Of a stretch of DNA of 64,000 nt, positions 47,501 to 58,900 are shown in pieces; the stretch's first letter is position 1, and each line of letters opens with the position of its first letter. The stretch is taken from contig CM068547.1 of assembly GCA_035048495.1 (NCBI GenBank), positions 29,147,913-29,211,912 of the forward strand, written 5' to 3'. The translations under genes and the position numbers were made by a program. Source of the stretch: Euptelea pleiosperma (taxonomy: Eukaryota > Streptophyta > Magnoliopsida > Ranunculales > Eupteleaceae). The notes under the pieces are model-generated. The model saw only the letters and a program-made list of their open reading frames with translations. It was not told the origin of the DNA and did no database searches.

Positions 47501-50500
47501 ATGAAGACTAGTGAATGCTTTAAACTTAAGCAGCCAAGGTAAGCTTGAGGGAGAATGTTTCAAGTGTTGAAATCTTGAAATCTTATTTCCGCAACATATT
47601 TGTCTCCAGTTCCTTCCTCTATCTATAAAGGAGACTAGGCCTGGGGTGTATTCATTCTATTCTGCAAGATGAAACATTGGATGGGATCCTGATATGATCT
47701 TGACACAAGAATGCCCAGCCTACTTGAATCATTTTATGCCTGTATTCCTAGTCATTTTTATTATGAGTATCGCTTATTTATTTAATTTTTCTTTTTTAAG
47801 TAATGTATAACTGTATATATATAAAGGAAGGGGAAAAACTCTGGAATCCAAACCCTCTTCACAAGGGCAAGCAAGGCTAATAAGATTACTTACCCATTAA
47901 CTTACAAAGAAACTGTTCAAAATTATCCATCAAGTTTGTTGTCATGAATTATGACTTCCCGATTAGAATTGAAAATGGCAAAATTTACACCTTTAAATTT
48001 TTTGAGGATGGTGGACCAATGAAATAAAGAAATTTTAATCTTCTCTTTAACCACTTCGACTGTCTTGTCTTCATCTTCAATGATTTGGCAATTCCTTTCT
48101 TTCCAAGTACACGACATAGAGGAAAAAGAACCATTTTCCACATAATGTGCCATCAAACATTAAATGCCACGGTCAACGACTTTTGCATATTGCTGTAACT
48201 GATTTCTAAGTTCTAATTTACCAAAAAGAAAAAAAAAATTCTCACATCAAATCTATGACCATGCTCAAGAAGATATCATGATGGCGTTTGATGTTGTTCA
48301 GGTGTAGAATTGTGGGTTTGCAATAATAATTTAACAAGTAAGAAATATTCTCAAAGAAAAATATGCTGATGGTGTTGCGTTAATCTGCTTTCTGTTCTTC
48401 TGAGGCATACTTGACCGTGCAAGTATCTTTTTGAACTTTGTTTCATTTTGTCTGTGGATACTGATTTTTTCAAATCAAAACTTTACAGTTGACCTTATTT
48501 AAACCATAATATGCAAGCATGCTTTTTGCACTTTACTTTCTTGGACAACTAAGCTTTTAATCCATATGAAAAAAAATTAGTTTTCCGACTGGAAACGTCT
48601 GTGAATGCAGAGAAAATTTCTTCAACAGTTCCAGTGGCTCAAGGGTGTCAGAAAAATTGAATTTTTTTTGCATGTATTTTCAAATATTCTCTTATTTACA
48701 TCAATTGTCAATGTTGACCGAGTTACCCTTGCTCTAGTTCCTGGCTTGTTACCTTCATGTATTGTATTGCCTAGCTATGTCCGTCTTTTGTGTGTGACAC
48801 TCATAGCAATGAAAAAACAATCTTTCTGATCCTCACTGTTGCATCTAATGGTTTCTTAGCTGAGAAATTTTCTGAAGATTATGGCGTCTTCCATGGGCTT
48901 AGCTTTCCTACTTTATTACTAATGCATATCAATTCAAACTTTCTCAAGTCTTTTTCCTCTCTGTTCGATGTGCAACTAATGCAGGAAGTCCTCAGAATCA
49001 AGCAAGAACACCCAGATGACAACCAATGTATTGTCAATGATAGGGTGAAAGGTCGTCTTAAGGTTACCAGAGCATTTGGGGCTGGATTCCTCAAGCAGGT
49101 CTGTGCTTCGAATATACTTTTTCTTAGTTAATCATTCAAAGCTTCATTCCCTTTAGGCAACCCTTATATATTTCATAAAGCTTTATTCCCTTCTCTAGAG
49201 GAAACCTAAGTTACTCACCTGATAGACTGCAAAGATGGTCTGCGAACAAAATGACAGAAATATGGCATGCATGCAGAAGAGTGAGATCTATCTACCATTC
49301 AGTGGGTCCTGCTGGGAGATATGATGGCTCAAGTCGAACTGACTGGATGATCCTAACCATCCAATCTGGCATGTTTTATCTGGAAAACTGGTCTGTTTTA
49401 CTGACTGCTCCAAAAGAATGCGATAGATCAGATGGTTGGAGTCATCCAATTAGGCATAGGAGACTCCGGTGGGACACATTGAATGGTGAATCACTCCACC
49501 TCCCAGCATGTATGGCATGTATGCCAGACAATGCTGTGACAATCCTTACAGTCTGCTGGTTGGGCACCTTAGATTTTTCTAAGTTTGTCACATGTTTTTG
49601 TTATCCAAAATCTGTGGATATTTGCATGACTTGCTGTATCTATGTGCTGGTGCAGCCCAAGTGGAATAATGCATTACTGGAAATGTTTAGGAACGAGTAT
49701 ATTGGTACTGCACCGTACATATCCTGTTCTCCTTCTCTTTGTCACCATAAACTCGGTCCAAGAGATCAGTTTTTGGTTCTCTCGTCGGATGGTTTATATC
49801 AATATTTTAGCAATCAAGAAGTGGTTTCTTATGTTGAAAGTTTCATGGAGAAGTTTCCAGATGGAGACCCTGCACAGCACTTAATTGAGGAGCTACTTTA
49901 TCGTGCAGCCAAGAAAGCTGGTAAGATAAATTTCCTACACTTACCATCAGTTGCAATTTTCTTTTTCTTAGGTTTTGATGTCTCTATCCCTTATGTGCTA
50001 TACGATAGGTTGGAGAATGAAATTAGTATTTGTCCCCAAAATTGGCACTCTGGAAATTAGAGGACTCATTCATATCCATACATTAAATCACTGTAGTATC
50101 AATGTTGAATATAATATATAAATCCTTAATACGATTGCATAGTTACATATGGTTGATTTGTGTGTATTAGTACTGCATCTAGGCCATGTCATCCCAACAC
50201 GTAGTTTCAGTCACTTGGTATAATAGCCACTAGTCCAACAATCATTTCCTGCTTCACTCTAATGGGAGAACAGGGGATAAATTTGTGGGCAAGCTTCTAT
50301 ATGTACAAAATATTCATGAACCTGAACTACACTGGCAAGTCATAGTATCCTTTTTCTAGGCATCTTAGTATGAATATAATCTATGGTCACAGTCCTTGTC
50401 TACTGCAACTATTCACAGTAGTAATCTCACACATACATACGTCAGGGATAATATCAACCCCCTACGAGGGAGATACTTCACGTTCATCCTTTATCTAATG

Positions 50501-51704
50501 CAACTGTTCACAGATATTTCCCAGCTATTGGACCAAGTGATTCTCCGGGCTATCTTAGTGCTAAATGACTCACTAGTAATCTGATCCACAAGAAACAGCT
50601 GAAAGATGCGAACCAAGAAATCATCAAAAACTATCCCACATCCAAATCCCTTTTCCCTACTCTTTCCTTGGAATGAATTACCCCTAAGACTGATGTGATC
50701 ACCCTATGGTTGACACTGTTCATCCTCAGTGCTTAGAGAGGTAGCGGCTAAATCATTATCGGTCCTTGGTTAAGGGAGGGCAGAGAACCTTGGCAGTCCC
50801 ATCTTTGGCAAGGATAGGTTTTAAAGCTATGGGGTGGGAAGAGTTTCACTGGAGCTTACAGCTTCTAAGCTTTAGTTATCCTTAAAGGGGGCTTTTGCTT
50901 TGATGATCAGATAAAAGATAAGAATGTTCTAATAGCTTGTAAATTGGTCCTCGATCATCTCAATTAGCTCTTATATTTAAAAGAAAAAAATGCCCTAATG
51001 ACTGTTTATTGTTCATTCTGAGCAAAATATTGATGGAACTAGAATGGAATAAAATTAGATTCTCCATGATGGATAACTAAAAGATTAATGGGCCATGTAA
51101 ATCTCAAGCTAGGATGTTACATGATTGGGGGATCTTCCATGGACTCGCTATAAGTGTGTACATTAGGGTGTCAATGATTACCCAACTACCTGACAGACCC
51201 AGACCCTCAGACCCAATTATTTGGTTTGGATGCATCCTTTTGGACCCGATAAATTTGGATCTGGGTACCTTGATATGCAAGTTTTTAATTCATAATCTAT
51301 ACCTGATACCAACCCAATAGACCTGATCGATTTGGCCTAGTCTGGCCCATCCTTTAGACCAAACTAGTAATCGGTTGAGTCTGAGTATACTAGTATTTGA
51401 CTGAACCTGGCCTATTGGCACCCCAAATGTACAGTTAGATTCTTCAGCCAACCTATTATTTTCTTTGAATCGTTCTATACTTTTTGGTTAGATTCACACA
51501 ACAATTGCAATTTTGAATCGTACAGTTAGATTCACACAACAATTGCAATTTTGAAATCTAATGAGCTTTTTGCTTGTAGGAATGGATTTCCATGAATTAC
51601 TAGACATTCCTCAAGGAGACCGCAGAAAGTACCATGACGATGTTACAGTTATGGTGATATCACTTGAAGGAAGAATTTGGAAGTCATCAGGAAAGTACTT
51701 GTGA
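38520..51704 (+). CDS. PLL1: POLTERGEIST/PLL1-type protein phosphatase 2C, 4 exons, 784 aa
   Basis: Exons: 38520-40370, 48985-49098, 49656-49920, 51580-51704 (TGA included), all GT-AG with matching phases. The product of 784 residues is close to Arabidopsis PLL1. It starts [12 protein letters not shown]: Gly2 fits N-myristoylation and Cys9/Cys11 fit palmitoylation, agreeing with the plasma-membrane site of POL/PLL1. After a Ser/Pro-rich region and a basic stretch (IKKKRKKGF) the split catalytic domain shows GEDR (257-260), [12 protein letters not shown] (from 277), NVGDSRAI (542), STDHS (608), TRAFGAGF (645), SSDGL (Asp700) and [12 protein letters not shown] (from 761), covering the metal-binding Asp residues. 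A long acidic insert follows the first motif, as usual in this clade. POL/PLL1 act downstream of CLAVATA signalling in meristem and embryo patterning. Whether this is POL, PLL1 or a single ancestor is unresolved; the symbol marks closest type. Intron 1 is 8.6 kb. Confidence 0.93.
40417..40846 (+). repeat. Two-copy 214-bp tandem duplication
   Basis: TCATTTGTGGAAATTCTAGT occurs at 40417 and again at 40631, and the copies are almost identical until a G-rich run. Copy 1 has a short interrupted G run (about 40584-40597), while copy 2 has 22 consecutive Gs. The repeat begins 47 bp after the exon 1 donor. Confidence 0.92.
42300..42712 (+). mobile_element. LINE 3' fragment in PP2C intron 1
   Basis: Translation near 42340-42555 reads [15 protein letters not shown], then [12 protein letters not shown] and [12 protein letters not shown], the C-terminus of L1-type ORF2. 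A T-rich 3' UTR follows, ending in ACTTGTCAAAAAAAAAAAA at about 42711. 5'-truncated. Confidence 0.85.
43743..44630. mobile_element. MITE-like element with AGGCGAGGCA-rich ends
   Basis: The left end ATGTTTTAAAAATGCGCC and right end TCCTTGAAAAACAT are loosely inverted. GCCTCGAGGCGAGGCAT on the left is echoed by ATGCCTCGCCC on the right. The interior is T-rich, with an uninterrupted T tract at about 44520-44540. Possible flanks CTTGAACA and CTTGAAAG match only in part. Confidence 0.5.
45797..46868 (-). mobile_element. LINE ORF2 3' fragment, minus strand
   Basis: The poly(T) at 45797-45804 is the tail. The reverse complement reads, in broken frames, [10 protein letters not shown] and [11 protein letters not shown] near 46800, [23 protein letters not shown], a zf-RVT-like [17 protein letters not shown] and [16 protein letters not shown]. 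Frameshifts and stops make it non-functional. It ends upstream at a poly(G) tract. Confidence 0.85.
47787..48160 (-). mobile_element. LINE 3' fragment, minus strand
   Basis: A short poly(T) at about 47788-47796 is the tail. The reverse complement reads [15 protein letters not shown], then [15 protein letters not shown], a diverged L1-type ORF2 C-terminus. It is older than the other fragments judging from divergence. Confidence 0.65.
49099..49655 (+). other. Intron 2 of PP2C gene with foldback MITE
   Basis: Donor AAGCAG|GTCTGT and acceptor GTGCAG|CCCAAG. Inside, about 49252-49340 and 49430-49530 are partly inverted copies (GGCATGCATGCAGA against CAGCATGTATGGCATG; CCATTCAGTGGGTCC against GGGACACATTGAATGG), so a foldback MITE fills most of the intron. 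Confidence 0.65.
51165..51423. mobile_element. Probable hAT MITE in PP2C intron 3
   Basis: The ends AGGGTGTCAATG and CTATTGGCACCCC are inverted, a typical hAT-type terminus. TGTACA lies just outside both ends but with two or three extra bases, so the target duplication is uncertain. It lies in intron 3 (49921-51579). Confidence 0.55.
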
Positions 51705-52688
51705 AACCTTGCAGAGAACCAGCCGCAGCGATTTATAGTGATTTCTTCTAGATTCAAGTGACTTCAGCATGTCAGATGTTCGTCTCTTCGTCCAAGTGAA
51801 AGGCCTGGCAAATTCCATTGTTGACTCATTTTTCTTGGGTCCCAAAGAATTCTTTTATGTCATGCTCATTGGGCATAAACATCGAAGTACTGGAGGTAAC
51901 CCCGTGCTAATGTCCAGAGCTGATGTTCGATATTCATGAAGGCTGTGCATTACTCAAGCACATACAAAGATCGGTTTCAGGATGAACAATTGGAGTTTGC
52001 AAACGGTATTATTGGGAAGAGATCTTTTGGGAAAAGGGTTGGTTTTTTTCGTGTTGGAATTTTGCACAGAGGTGGAGGCTCTTTGTTATTTATTTGTTTT
52101 TTTTTTTCTTCCTTTATTTTTCTCAAAGGAAAATGTGTTTCTAGGGGGGGTGGGGGGGGGGGGGCATTAGTTTCTGAACTTTGAACATTCCCTTGTCAAA
52201 AGTGAGCATCTGTAATCTTGTAGGTGGTGTTCCACCAAGGCGGTTTATAAAAGATGGAAAATTTTTATCAAGACTCTAGGGTAGGTATCATCTTATGTCA
52301 TGTGAATGGCATCCAAAGGGCAAGCAAGATTCTTCTAGGTCGGCATAAAAGATGTACAAAATACAAGTATACTAGACACATCCCCATATCAAATGTGCTA
52401 GCTCCAGTTTGCACTACACACCAACGCAATATATAAAAGATAGAAAATTTTATCAAGACCCAATTATCATCTTCTGCTAAGGCTAACAAATGAATCTTGA
52501 AGTTGGTAACTTGGTAAAGCCATTTGCAAAATCTCACCAAAACAAACAGAATAATCGAAAGATCATCCAGTGAAAATTACTCAAAAGAGAAATTACCAAA
52601 ACTTCATAAGAACTTGTAACATGCTAAAAGGGCAATTTTACAAGTTGGATACAATAGTCACATTGATGATAAGTGGTTGCACTCATCT
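51705..52688. other. Space between convergent PP2C and SOT1-like stop codons
   Basis: This 984-bp interval must contain both 3' UTRs. A G-rich run at 52144-52164 lies on the PP2C sense strand. No repeat element or terminator signal is assigned. The two transcripts may end close together or overlap. Confidence 0.5.
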
Positions 52689-54812
52689 TTATATTGTAGC
52701 AGCAGTAGATGGAACCTTGGACTGCACCCATGATATTAAATCCTCCCGAGTTGCCACGAAACAACCAGCTTTCTCTTCACTCTGCCTAAATGGTGCAGCT
52801 AGTTTCTTCAAATGGGAAGCAAAAGCACTAGCCAGTCCCTGAGAGAACTTATGTGTTCCAGCACCAGTGTGGGCCGAAAATAACTCCGGCAACGCCTCCT
52901 GACGGTCCATGACTTTAGATAGAGTTCCCATCCACTCCTCAAATGCTGTGTGGGCTGCTCCAACTGACAATGATCTAAGGTTTAATGACCACTCTTCAGT
53001 AGTCTTTGAATGTAAACCAGGATATAGCCCATAAAGGGTACCTAGGTATAGCAACTCATGAGCTCTCTCATGGAGATTTTTGTTTCGACATATATCGATC
53101 AAGCAATTACAATAGGGTCTCCTCACTTCTACCACAGATTCATTAAGTATCTCCCTGAAATCCTCTTTGATTTTATCAAAGCTAGCAACCTCTTCTACAA
53201 GCAATTTAACAAATGCAACCAACTTTGGGTTAGCCTTTTCTAAGCAAGAAAGGACCTTCCCTACTTCCTCACCTTCTTCACAGAATGACACAACAGAGAG
53301 CAAGCACCCACAGAGCCGGTCGTCCGGCTCAACTCCTCTCTCGATTGCAACCTCAAACACTTTCACCACATCCTCAATCCTCTTAGCCCTCCCCAAACAC
53401 TGGATCAAACAAGTGCATCCCATCACATTAAGCTTAACATCCAACTCCGACATTTCTTCGAACAACCTAATTGCCTTCTCAACCTCCCCCCCACTCCCGT
53501 ATATATTAAGCATCGCGGTGTAACTCCAACTATCCGGCCTACATTGCTCCGATCGTTTCATGTCCTCAAACAGCCTCTCAGCCTCCTCCTCCAATCCAAG
53601 ATCAGCACACATACTCAACAATGTGTTATAGAGAATGAAATCCATCGGCCACCCATTCGATCTCATCCGTTCCCAAAGCTCCAAAGCATCCCGACCCCAT
53701 CTCGCCTTACCGTAAATCTTGACAAGGGCGGTTAATGTTTTCTCGTTCGGGGTCAGACCAGCGGCAACCATCTCCTCAAAAAGGCTCCTAGCCAGACCAG
53801 GCTTTCCAGCCTTACCCATTGCTTCCAACAGTGTGTTATAAACAACCAAATTGGGCTGAACCTCGAGAGACTTCATTTCTTGCAAGACATACCTAATGCC
53901 ATCATAATCTCCAACTTCACCAAACATTTTCCCCAAAACAGAGAAAGCAATGGGGTCAGGCTTCCATCCACTTGCCCTTCCCTTCTCATACAAATTCAAC
54001 ACCTCCTCTACCTTCCCTAACTTAGCATAAACATCTAAAATAGCAGAGTAAGTTACCTCATCGGGCATCAAACCAGTCTTGTACATCATCTCAAACCACT
54101 CCACAGCCTTGTCAAAGAGGTTGCACCTCTTGGCACAAGTTATAATGGTTGAGTAAGTGATGTTGTCAAGCTCAATTTCATTGCTGATCATCTCATGAGC
54201 AAGGTCCTCAATGAGCTCAAACTGTCTCCCAAACCTCAGAGACTTCATTGTGACATTGTAGAAGATTGTTTCAAGAGGGAAAAGCTTCTGGGTCTTGAGC
54301 CAATTGAAGAAGAGATGGGTTTTCTGCCATGGTTTCAAGCTGTTAAGGATTAAAAGGGCGTTTTCTCTGGTGGGTGGATGTGGGATTTCTTCGAGAATGG
54401 CAAAAAAGGCGGATTCAGAGGTGGGGTCACAATTATTGAGTTTCTTGGAGAAAAGTTTGAGGTCTCTGAGTTGAGGGTTGTAAGAGTGGGGAGAGCGTTT
54501 GTGACGTTGAAGAGAGATAACTGAGCGTTTAGGTTTGGAGGGATTAACCCAAGTGGATTTGGGCTTGGAGTGGAGATGGGGTTGAGTTGGTTGAGAGTCA
54601 GAGAGAAGAGTGAGGGAAAAGGGTTTTAGTTGGTCTGATAGAGATGGATTTGGTGGGGGTTCTGCTAAATTTGGAGGAGATTTTGGATGAGATTTGGCGG
54701 AGTTGCAGAGAATGGTAAATCTTCTGGTGGGTTGTGGCAGATGAGGTGAAGAGGAAAACATAGGTCTTCCTTTTGGGTCCGAGGGATATAATACAGAGAA
54801 ATGGAAATCCAT
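52689..54812 (-). CDS. SOT1: PPR-SMR protein, SOT1/PPR53-like, chloroplastic, 707 aa
   Basis: Intronless frame of 707 residues, close to Arabidopsis At5g46580. The start at 54812 is the first true ATG in frame. The N-terminus is rich in Ser/Pro/Thr and poor in acidic residues, as expected of a plastid transit peptide. Residues about 150-510 form a tract of roughly ten PPR motifs (for example NITYSTIITCAKR, DEVTYSAILDVYAK, NLVVYNTLLEAMGKAGK, DFILYNTLLSMCADLG, DSWSYTAMLNIYGSGG). Residues about 605-705 are an SMR domain, with LNLRSLS in place of the usual LDLH-type motif and a TGAGTH motif. In Arabidopsis and maize this protein binds the 5' end of the plastid 23S-4.5S rRNA precursor and supports its maturation, and its SMR domain has been reported to act as an endonuclease. 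Orthology is judged from length, architecture and remembered similarity. Confidence 0.92.
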   Translation of the reverse strand: MDFHFSVLYPSDPKGRPMFSSSPHLPQPTRRFTILCNSAKSHPKSPPNLAEPPPNPSLSDQLKPFSLTLLSDSQPTQPHLHSKPKSTWVNPSKPKRSVISLQRHKRSPHSYNPQLRDLKLFSKKLNNCDPTSESAFFAILEEIPHPPTRENALLILNSLKPWQKTHLFFNWLKTQKLFPLETIFYNVTMKSLRFGRQFELIEDLAHEMISNEIELDNITYSTIITCAKRCNLFDKAVEWFEMMYKTGLMPDEVTYSAILDVYAKLGKVEEVLNLYEKGRASGWKPDPIAFSVLGKMFGEVGDYDGIRYVLQEMKSLEVQPNLVVYNTLLEAMGKAGKPGLARSLFEEMVAAGLTPNEKTLTALVKIYGKARWGRDALELWERMRSNGWPMDFILYNTLLSMCADLGLEEEAERLFEDMKRSEQCRPDSWSYTAMLNIYGSGGEVEKAIRLFEEMSELDVKLNVMGCTCLIQCLGRAKRIEDVVKVFEVAIERGVEPDDRLCGCLLSVVSFCEEGEEVGKVLSCLEKANPKLVAFVKLLVEEVASFDKIKEDFREILNESVVEVRRPYCNCLIDICRNKNLHERAHELLYLGTLYGLYPGLHSKTTEEWSLNLRSLSVGAAHTAFEEWMGTLSKVMDRQEALPELFSAHTGAGTHKFSQGLASAFASHLKKLAAPFRQSEEKAGCFVATREDLISWVQSKVPSTAATI

Positions 54813-55009
54813 TGTTGTGCTGAGTGAGAGAAGGTTTGGTCTCTGGTTCTTCGAGCTAGCCAACTACAACTTATCCGGTCTTGTAGATATTTGCTCTTAG
54901 TCATAGAGAAAGTTTTCTAGAGAGAGCGACACCCCAGAAGTCTCCACTGGAGTAGCGGGTTTTGTTGCATGGAGGGATGACATGGACGATCTAGACCGTC
55001 CTATGAGAG

Positions 55010-55345
55010 GAGTTAGACTTTGACGACAGGGCCTGTCATCGAGGCTGATGACAGGGTGCAATATGAGGCACGTGGCACACTTTTAGAAAACTCTGACCGT
55101 ATGGATGTTTTTCCAATCCCTAGGTGGATCTATTTACGAAAAATCAGCATCAGTCGTGATTTCAAACCTTTGGATCTTTGTACCTCAAATAATGGTAAAA
55201 AATGCTTAAAATAATTCCAATCCAACACCTAGATATCACTAATCGGGATGATTTTTGGGTTGTTGGTCCACCTAGGGATTGGCCAAACATCCATACGGTC
55301 AGAGTACCCTAAGAGTATGCTACGGGGATGAGTTTTTCTCGCAGA
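55010..55345. mobile_element. Foldback MITE, family A, copy 4
   Basis: GCAATATGAGGCACGTGGCACAC and CTGACCGTATGGATGTTT on the left are mirrored by AAACATCCATACGGTCAGAG and GAGTATGCTACG on the right. The right tip is eroded. It sits about 200 bp upstream of the SOT1-like gene's start and may be in its promoter region. Confidence 0.7.
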
Positions 55346-55939
55346 AATAGAAGCCGTTGAATTTAAAAAGTTACAATTATAAAAAGGCCAGAAAAAAAAA
55401 AAAAAAAGAAACTTGCCTCTTTGTCGGTCAGGATTGTCGACTTCAAAATTTGGGTTAAGATTAATTGAAATGGAAAGGGTAGTCGCTTCAACCGGAGTAG
55501 AACTTTGCTGACCGACCACAATATGAGCTACGTGGCATGTTCCTAGGGTGTGTTTGATACGCGTGCAAATAGGTTTACGCGTGCAATTGTTTCCCACGCA
55601 TGTATTCGACAATTTGCACATGCACACAAGCAAATGAATGCTCACCCTCTTTAGCAATTAAAAACCCATTTCACCCCCTGACCAATTGTTTACACAACCT
55701 CCCTGTGCAAATAATTGGTATGAAGTACAAATTCAAATCTAATATTTTTTCAAATCAAGCCCTATCTTTCCACAAAAAAAATCCAAAAATAATGGAAAAA
55801 GTGGCCTTAAAATTTAAAATTTAAAATTTTAAATTTTAAAAAAGGAGAAAAATAGAAAAAAAATAACGAAAAATAATAGCCTTTTTTACAATTTTTTGAA
55901 AAAATAATGGTCTTTATTTTCGTTATAACAGAAAATAAC

Positions 55940-58900
55940 TGTAATACCCTGAACTTTCGTTCTAGGGTATTATGGTAAATTCACCAAACCTAAAACTTTT
56001 TCAGACTCTTATTATTGTTTAATATCATGTATGAGTATGTGTATTTAATTTGGTTTCATTCTGACAACTTTAAAAAATCTGCTATTTTTGAAACTCGCTC
56101 TTTATGGCTAAAGTTTTGCTAAAAATAATGAACAATACCTTGTATGACACTTTTTCTTACCGCAACTAACATTCCAGAACTTTTATAAAAAAATTATTTT
56201 GTGGGCCCGAGATACTAAAAATATTCTATTTTATTCTTACCAACTTACCTGTGAAATTTGAAAAATTTCTTGAAACGTAAAAACCCTAACAGGAGATTTC
56301 GGGAGATTTTGACAAAAATAATATTTTCGTAATTTTTTAACTTTCCTACCATTCTTATATATTTTTTTAAATAATATTTAATTATATTTTATTTATTTAA
56401 TAGAAGTGTGGGACCTACGAATCACTTTTCGGGTCATTCCGAGGTCATCTTGACACTTTTTTGAGGCTTTGAACTTTTTTGTGATTTTTGTATATTTAGA
56501 CTATTTTATGTGATTTATGTGTGTGTCATATGTCAATACCTTATTGTATGATTATTTGTGTTATGATTGTTGGGTGGGCCTGTATGGCGAATCTAGATGT
56601 CTTTTGGGCTTAATAATATTCTTAAATGAAGCCTATTGATGTATATGGGCCTTTGGCCCATTTCTAACCCATTAGTAATGTAAAATATAAGTTTTTGAGG
56701 GTTGAAAAAGTCAACCCTTTGATAGTTACGAATTTCATTAATATAGAAACCCTAATCCTTCCCAAAACCTATTTATGAAAACCTTAAAGCTTTAGAAGCT
56801 TTCACAAACCCAACTCCATTGAAGAATAGAGAAAGCTCATTAAACTTTCATTCGGGCACCGATCGCACTCGAGCAAGAAGAGAGAATTGACGGAGACTCC
56901 GATTAGAAGAACATACTTCGAGGAGATGACGATCTGACAACTTTCAAATTTGAAGAAACTTTTGATTTTCATTAAAGTTCAAGAAACCTTGAGGTAAGTG
57001 TGTTTGATCCATCCTATACTTGTTTATCTTCAAGATTTTGTTTATCTTTCATTAGATAATAGTTTATACTATTATAAATTAATTTCAACAATATTTACTT
57101 TATTCTTATTGGATTGATTTTTATTTTGGGCCACCATGATTGATTTGGCCATGATTTCTTTTACACCTATAACGGATAACTATGTTCTTTATTATTTTTG
57201 TTGTATTTTTATAATTTTTTTTCTTAAATACCTCTATGAATCTATTTTTCAAAATCGTTTAGTTTATATTTTTTTGATTTATATTTATTTAATTATAATT
57301 TTTCTAAGTTGTTGGACTTTACAAAATAATCCAGAATTTTAGATTTTACACGGTCTCTTTCATTTAGGATTTCGATCTATATTTTTAACCTAAATATTTT
57401 TTTAATTATTTTTCATGGATACCTCTATCAATCTAGTTTCTAGAACATTTGAGTCTGTATTTTTCTGATTTGTATTGATTAAGTTATGATTTTTCAAACA
57501 TGCTGAACTTTTCTGTAAAATCGAGAATTCCAGATTTTACACGGTCCATTTCACTTGTGATTTCAATCTATATTTTTAACCTAAATATTTTTCTAATTAT
57601 TTTTTTATAGATACCTCTATCAATATAGTTTCTAAAACCTTTGAGTTTGTATTTTTCTAATTTAAATTGATTAAGTTATGATTTTTTAAATATGCTGGAC
57701 TTTTTTGTAAAATCCAGAATTTCATCCGGCCCACTTCATTAAGTGTTTTGATCCATATTTTGAATCTGAATATTTTTCTATGTATTTTTTTCTAAATACT
57801 CTTGTAAATCTAGTTTCTATAACATTTGAGTTTGTATTTATTGATTAAGTTATGATTTTTCAAATGTGCGGGACTTTTCTGTAAAACCCAGAATTCTAGA
57901 TTTTGTCTGATTCACTTAATTAAGGATTTCGACCTATATTTTGATCTGAATATTTTTCTATTTATTTTTTCTAAAACTCTGTAAATCTAGTTTTTAAATC
58001 CATTGAGTTTATATTTTTCTAATCAATATTTATTTAGTTATGATTTTTACAAGGCAGTACATTTTTTTTTGTAAAAAAACTTATTAATTATTAGTGGTTC
58101 GCTCATGACTTATTAACTATTAAGGGGTTTAGCCCTTGTTGTCTGACTAAATCCTAGATGGTTTTGACCTATACTTGTATATATGGGGATCCCACCAATG
58201 TGTCTTGGATCCCTCATAGGGTTCGGCCAAGTGTCTTGGATCTCTCTTTAGGGTTCGACCTTGTGTCATGGATCCCCCATAGGGTTCGGTCATGGTGTGT
58301 TGAATTCTCTTGCGATTTTCACTTATATTATTCATCGATGTTGATCGCGATCTTTGGTGATCGTTTACATGTTATTCATGTATTTTAACTTTAATTCGTT
58401 CCCATATTACTACTTTTGATGATCATGTGTTCATTTTATATTCTTATTTAAATATTAAATACATATGTACTTATGCCATGTAACCTTAGTACCATCTTGT
58501 TGTCATACCATGATCATCACATCATTTCATATAGGGGTGCATAAGGGAACGGGGTTGAAGTATTATATACGTTTATATTGGTTTTATCAATTAATTAGGG
58601 TTCGGTACCCTAGGGTGAAAGGCCTCAGATGTTATTATATCCTGCAGATGGGTCGATGAGACCGCTCCTAGTGCGGGAAGGAGATGGAGACCCTATGTGG
58701 TTATAGGTACTAGTTGTATTTGCATCCCGTACTTACTTGCATTCATCCTCATATTCATGTTATCCTTATTATATGATTGAGATGCATACCTTGGTTAAAA
58801 ACTTGTATAGTATGATATCATACCATGCACACTGTTGTATTACTGGGCCTCAGCTCACGGTGCTACACCGATACCATTTTCAGATTTTGAGGAGCCAGGT

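Larger units (their letters stand above)
40371..48984 (+). other. Intron 1 of the PP2C gene (8.6 kb)
   Basis: Donor GAAGAA|GTAAGG and acceptor GCAG|GAAGTC, phase 0; the join restores [16 protein letters not shown]. It carries a 214-bp tandem duplication next to the donor, two poly(G) tracts, a plus-strand LINE tail, two minus-strand LINE fragments and a MITE-like element. 41000-42290 and 48180-48980 hold no recognised element apart from a degenerate repeat of about 75 bp at 41500-41650. Confidence 0.88.

Noticed and set aside
49251..49655. Long plus-strand frame in front of PP2C exon 3
   Set aside because: It is intronic and filled by a foldback MITE. Phosphatase similarity begins only at 49656.
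54813..54863. 17-residue N-terminal extension of the SOT1-like protein
   Set aside because: The extension begins at TTG, not ATG. The first in-frame ATG at 54812 gives a length close to the Arabidopsis protein.
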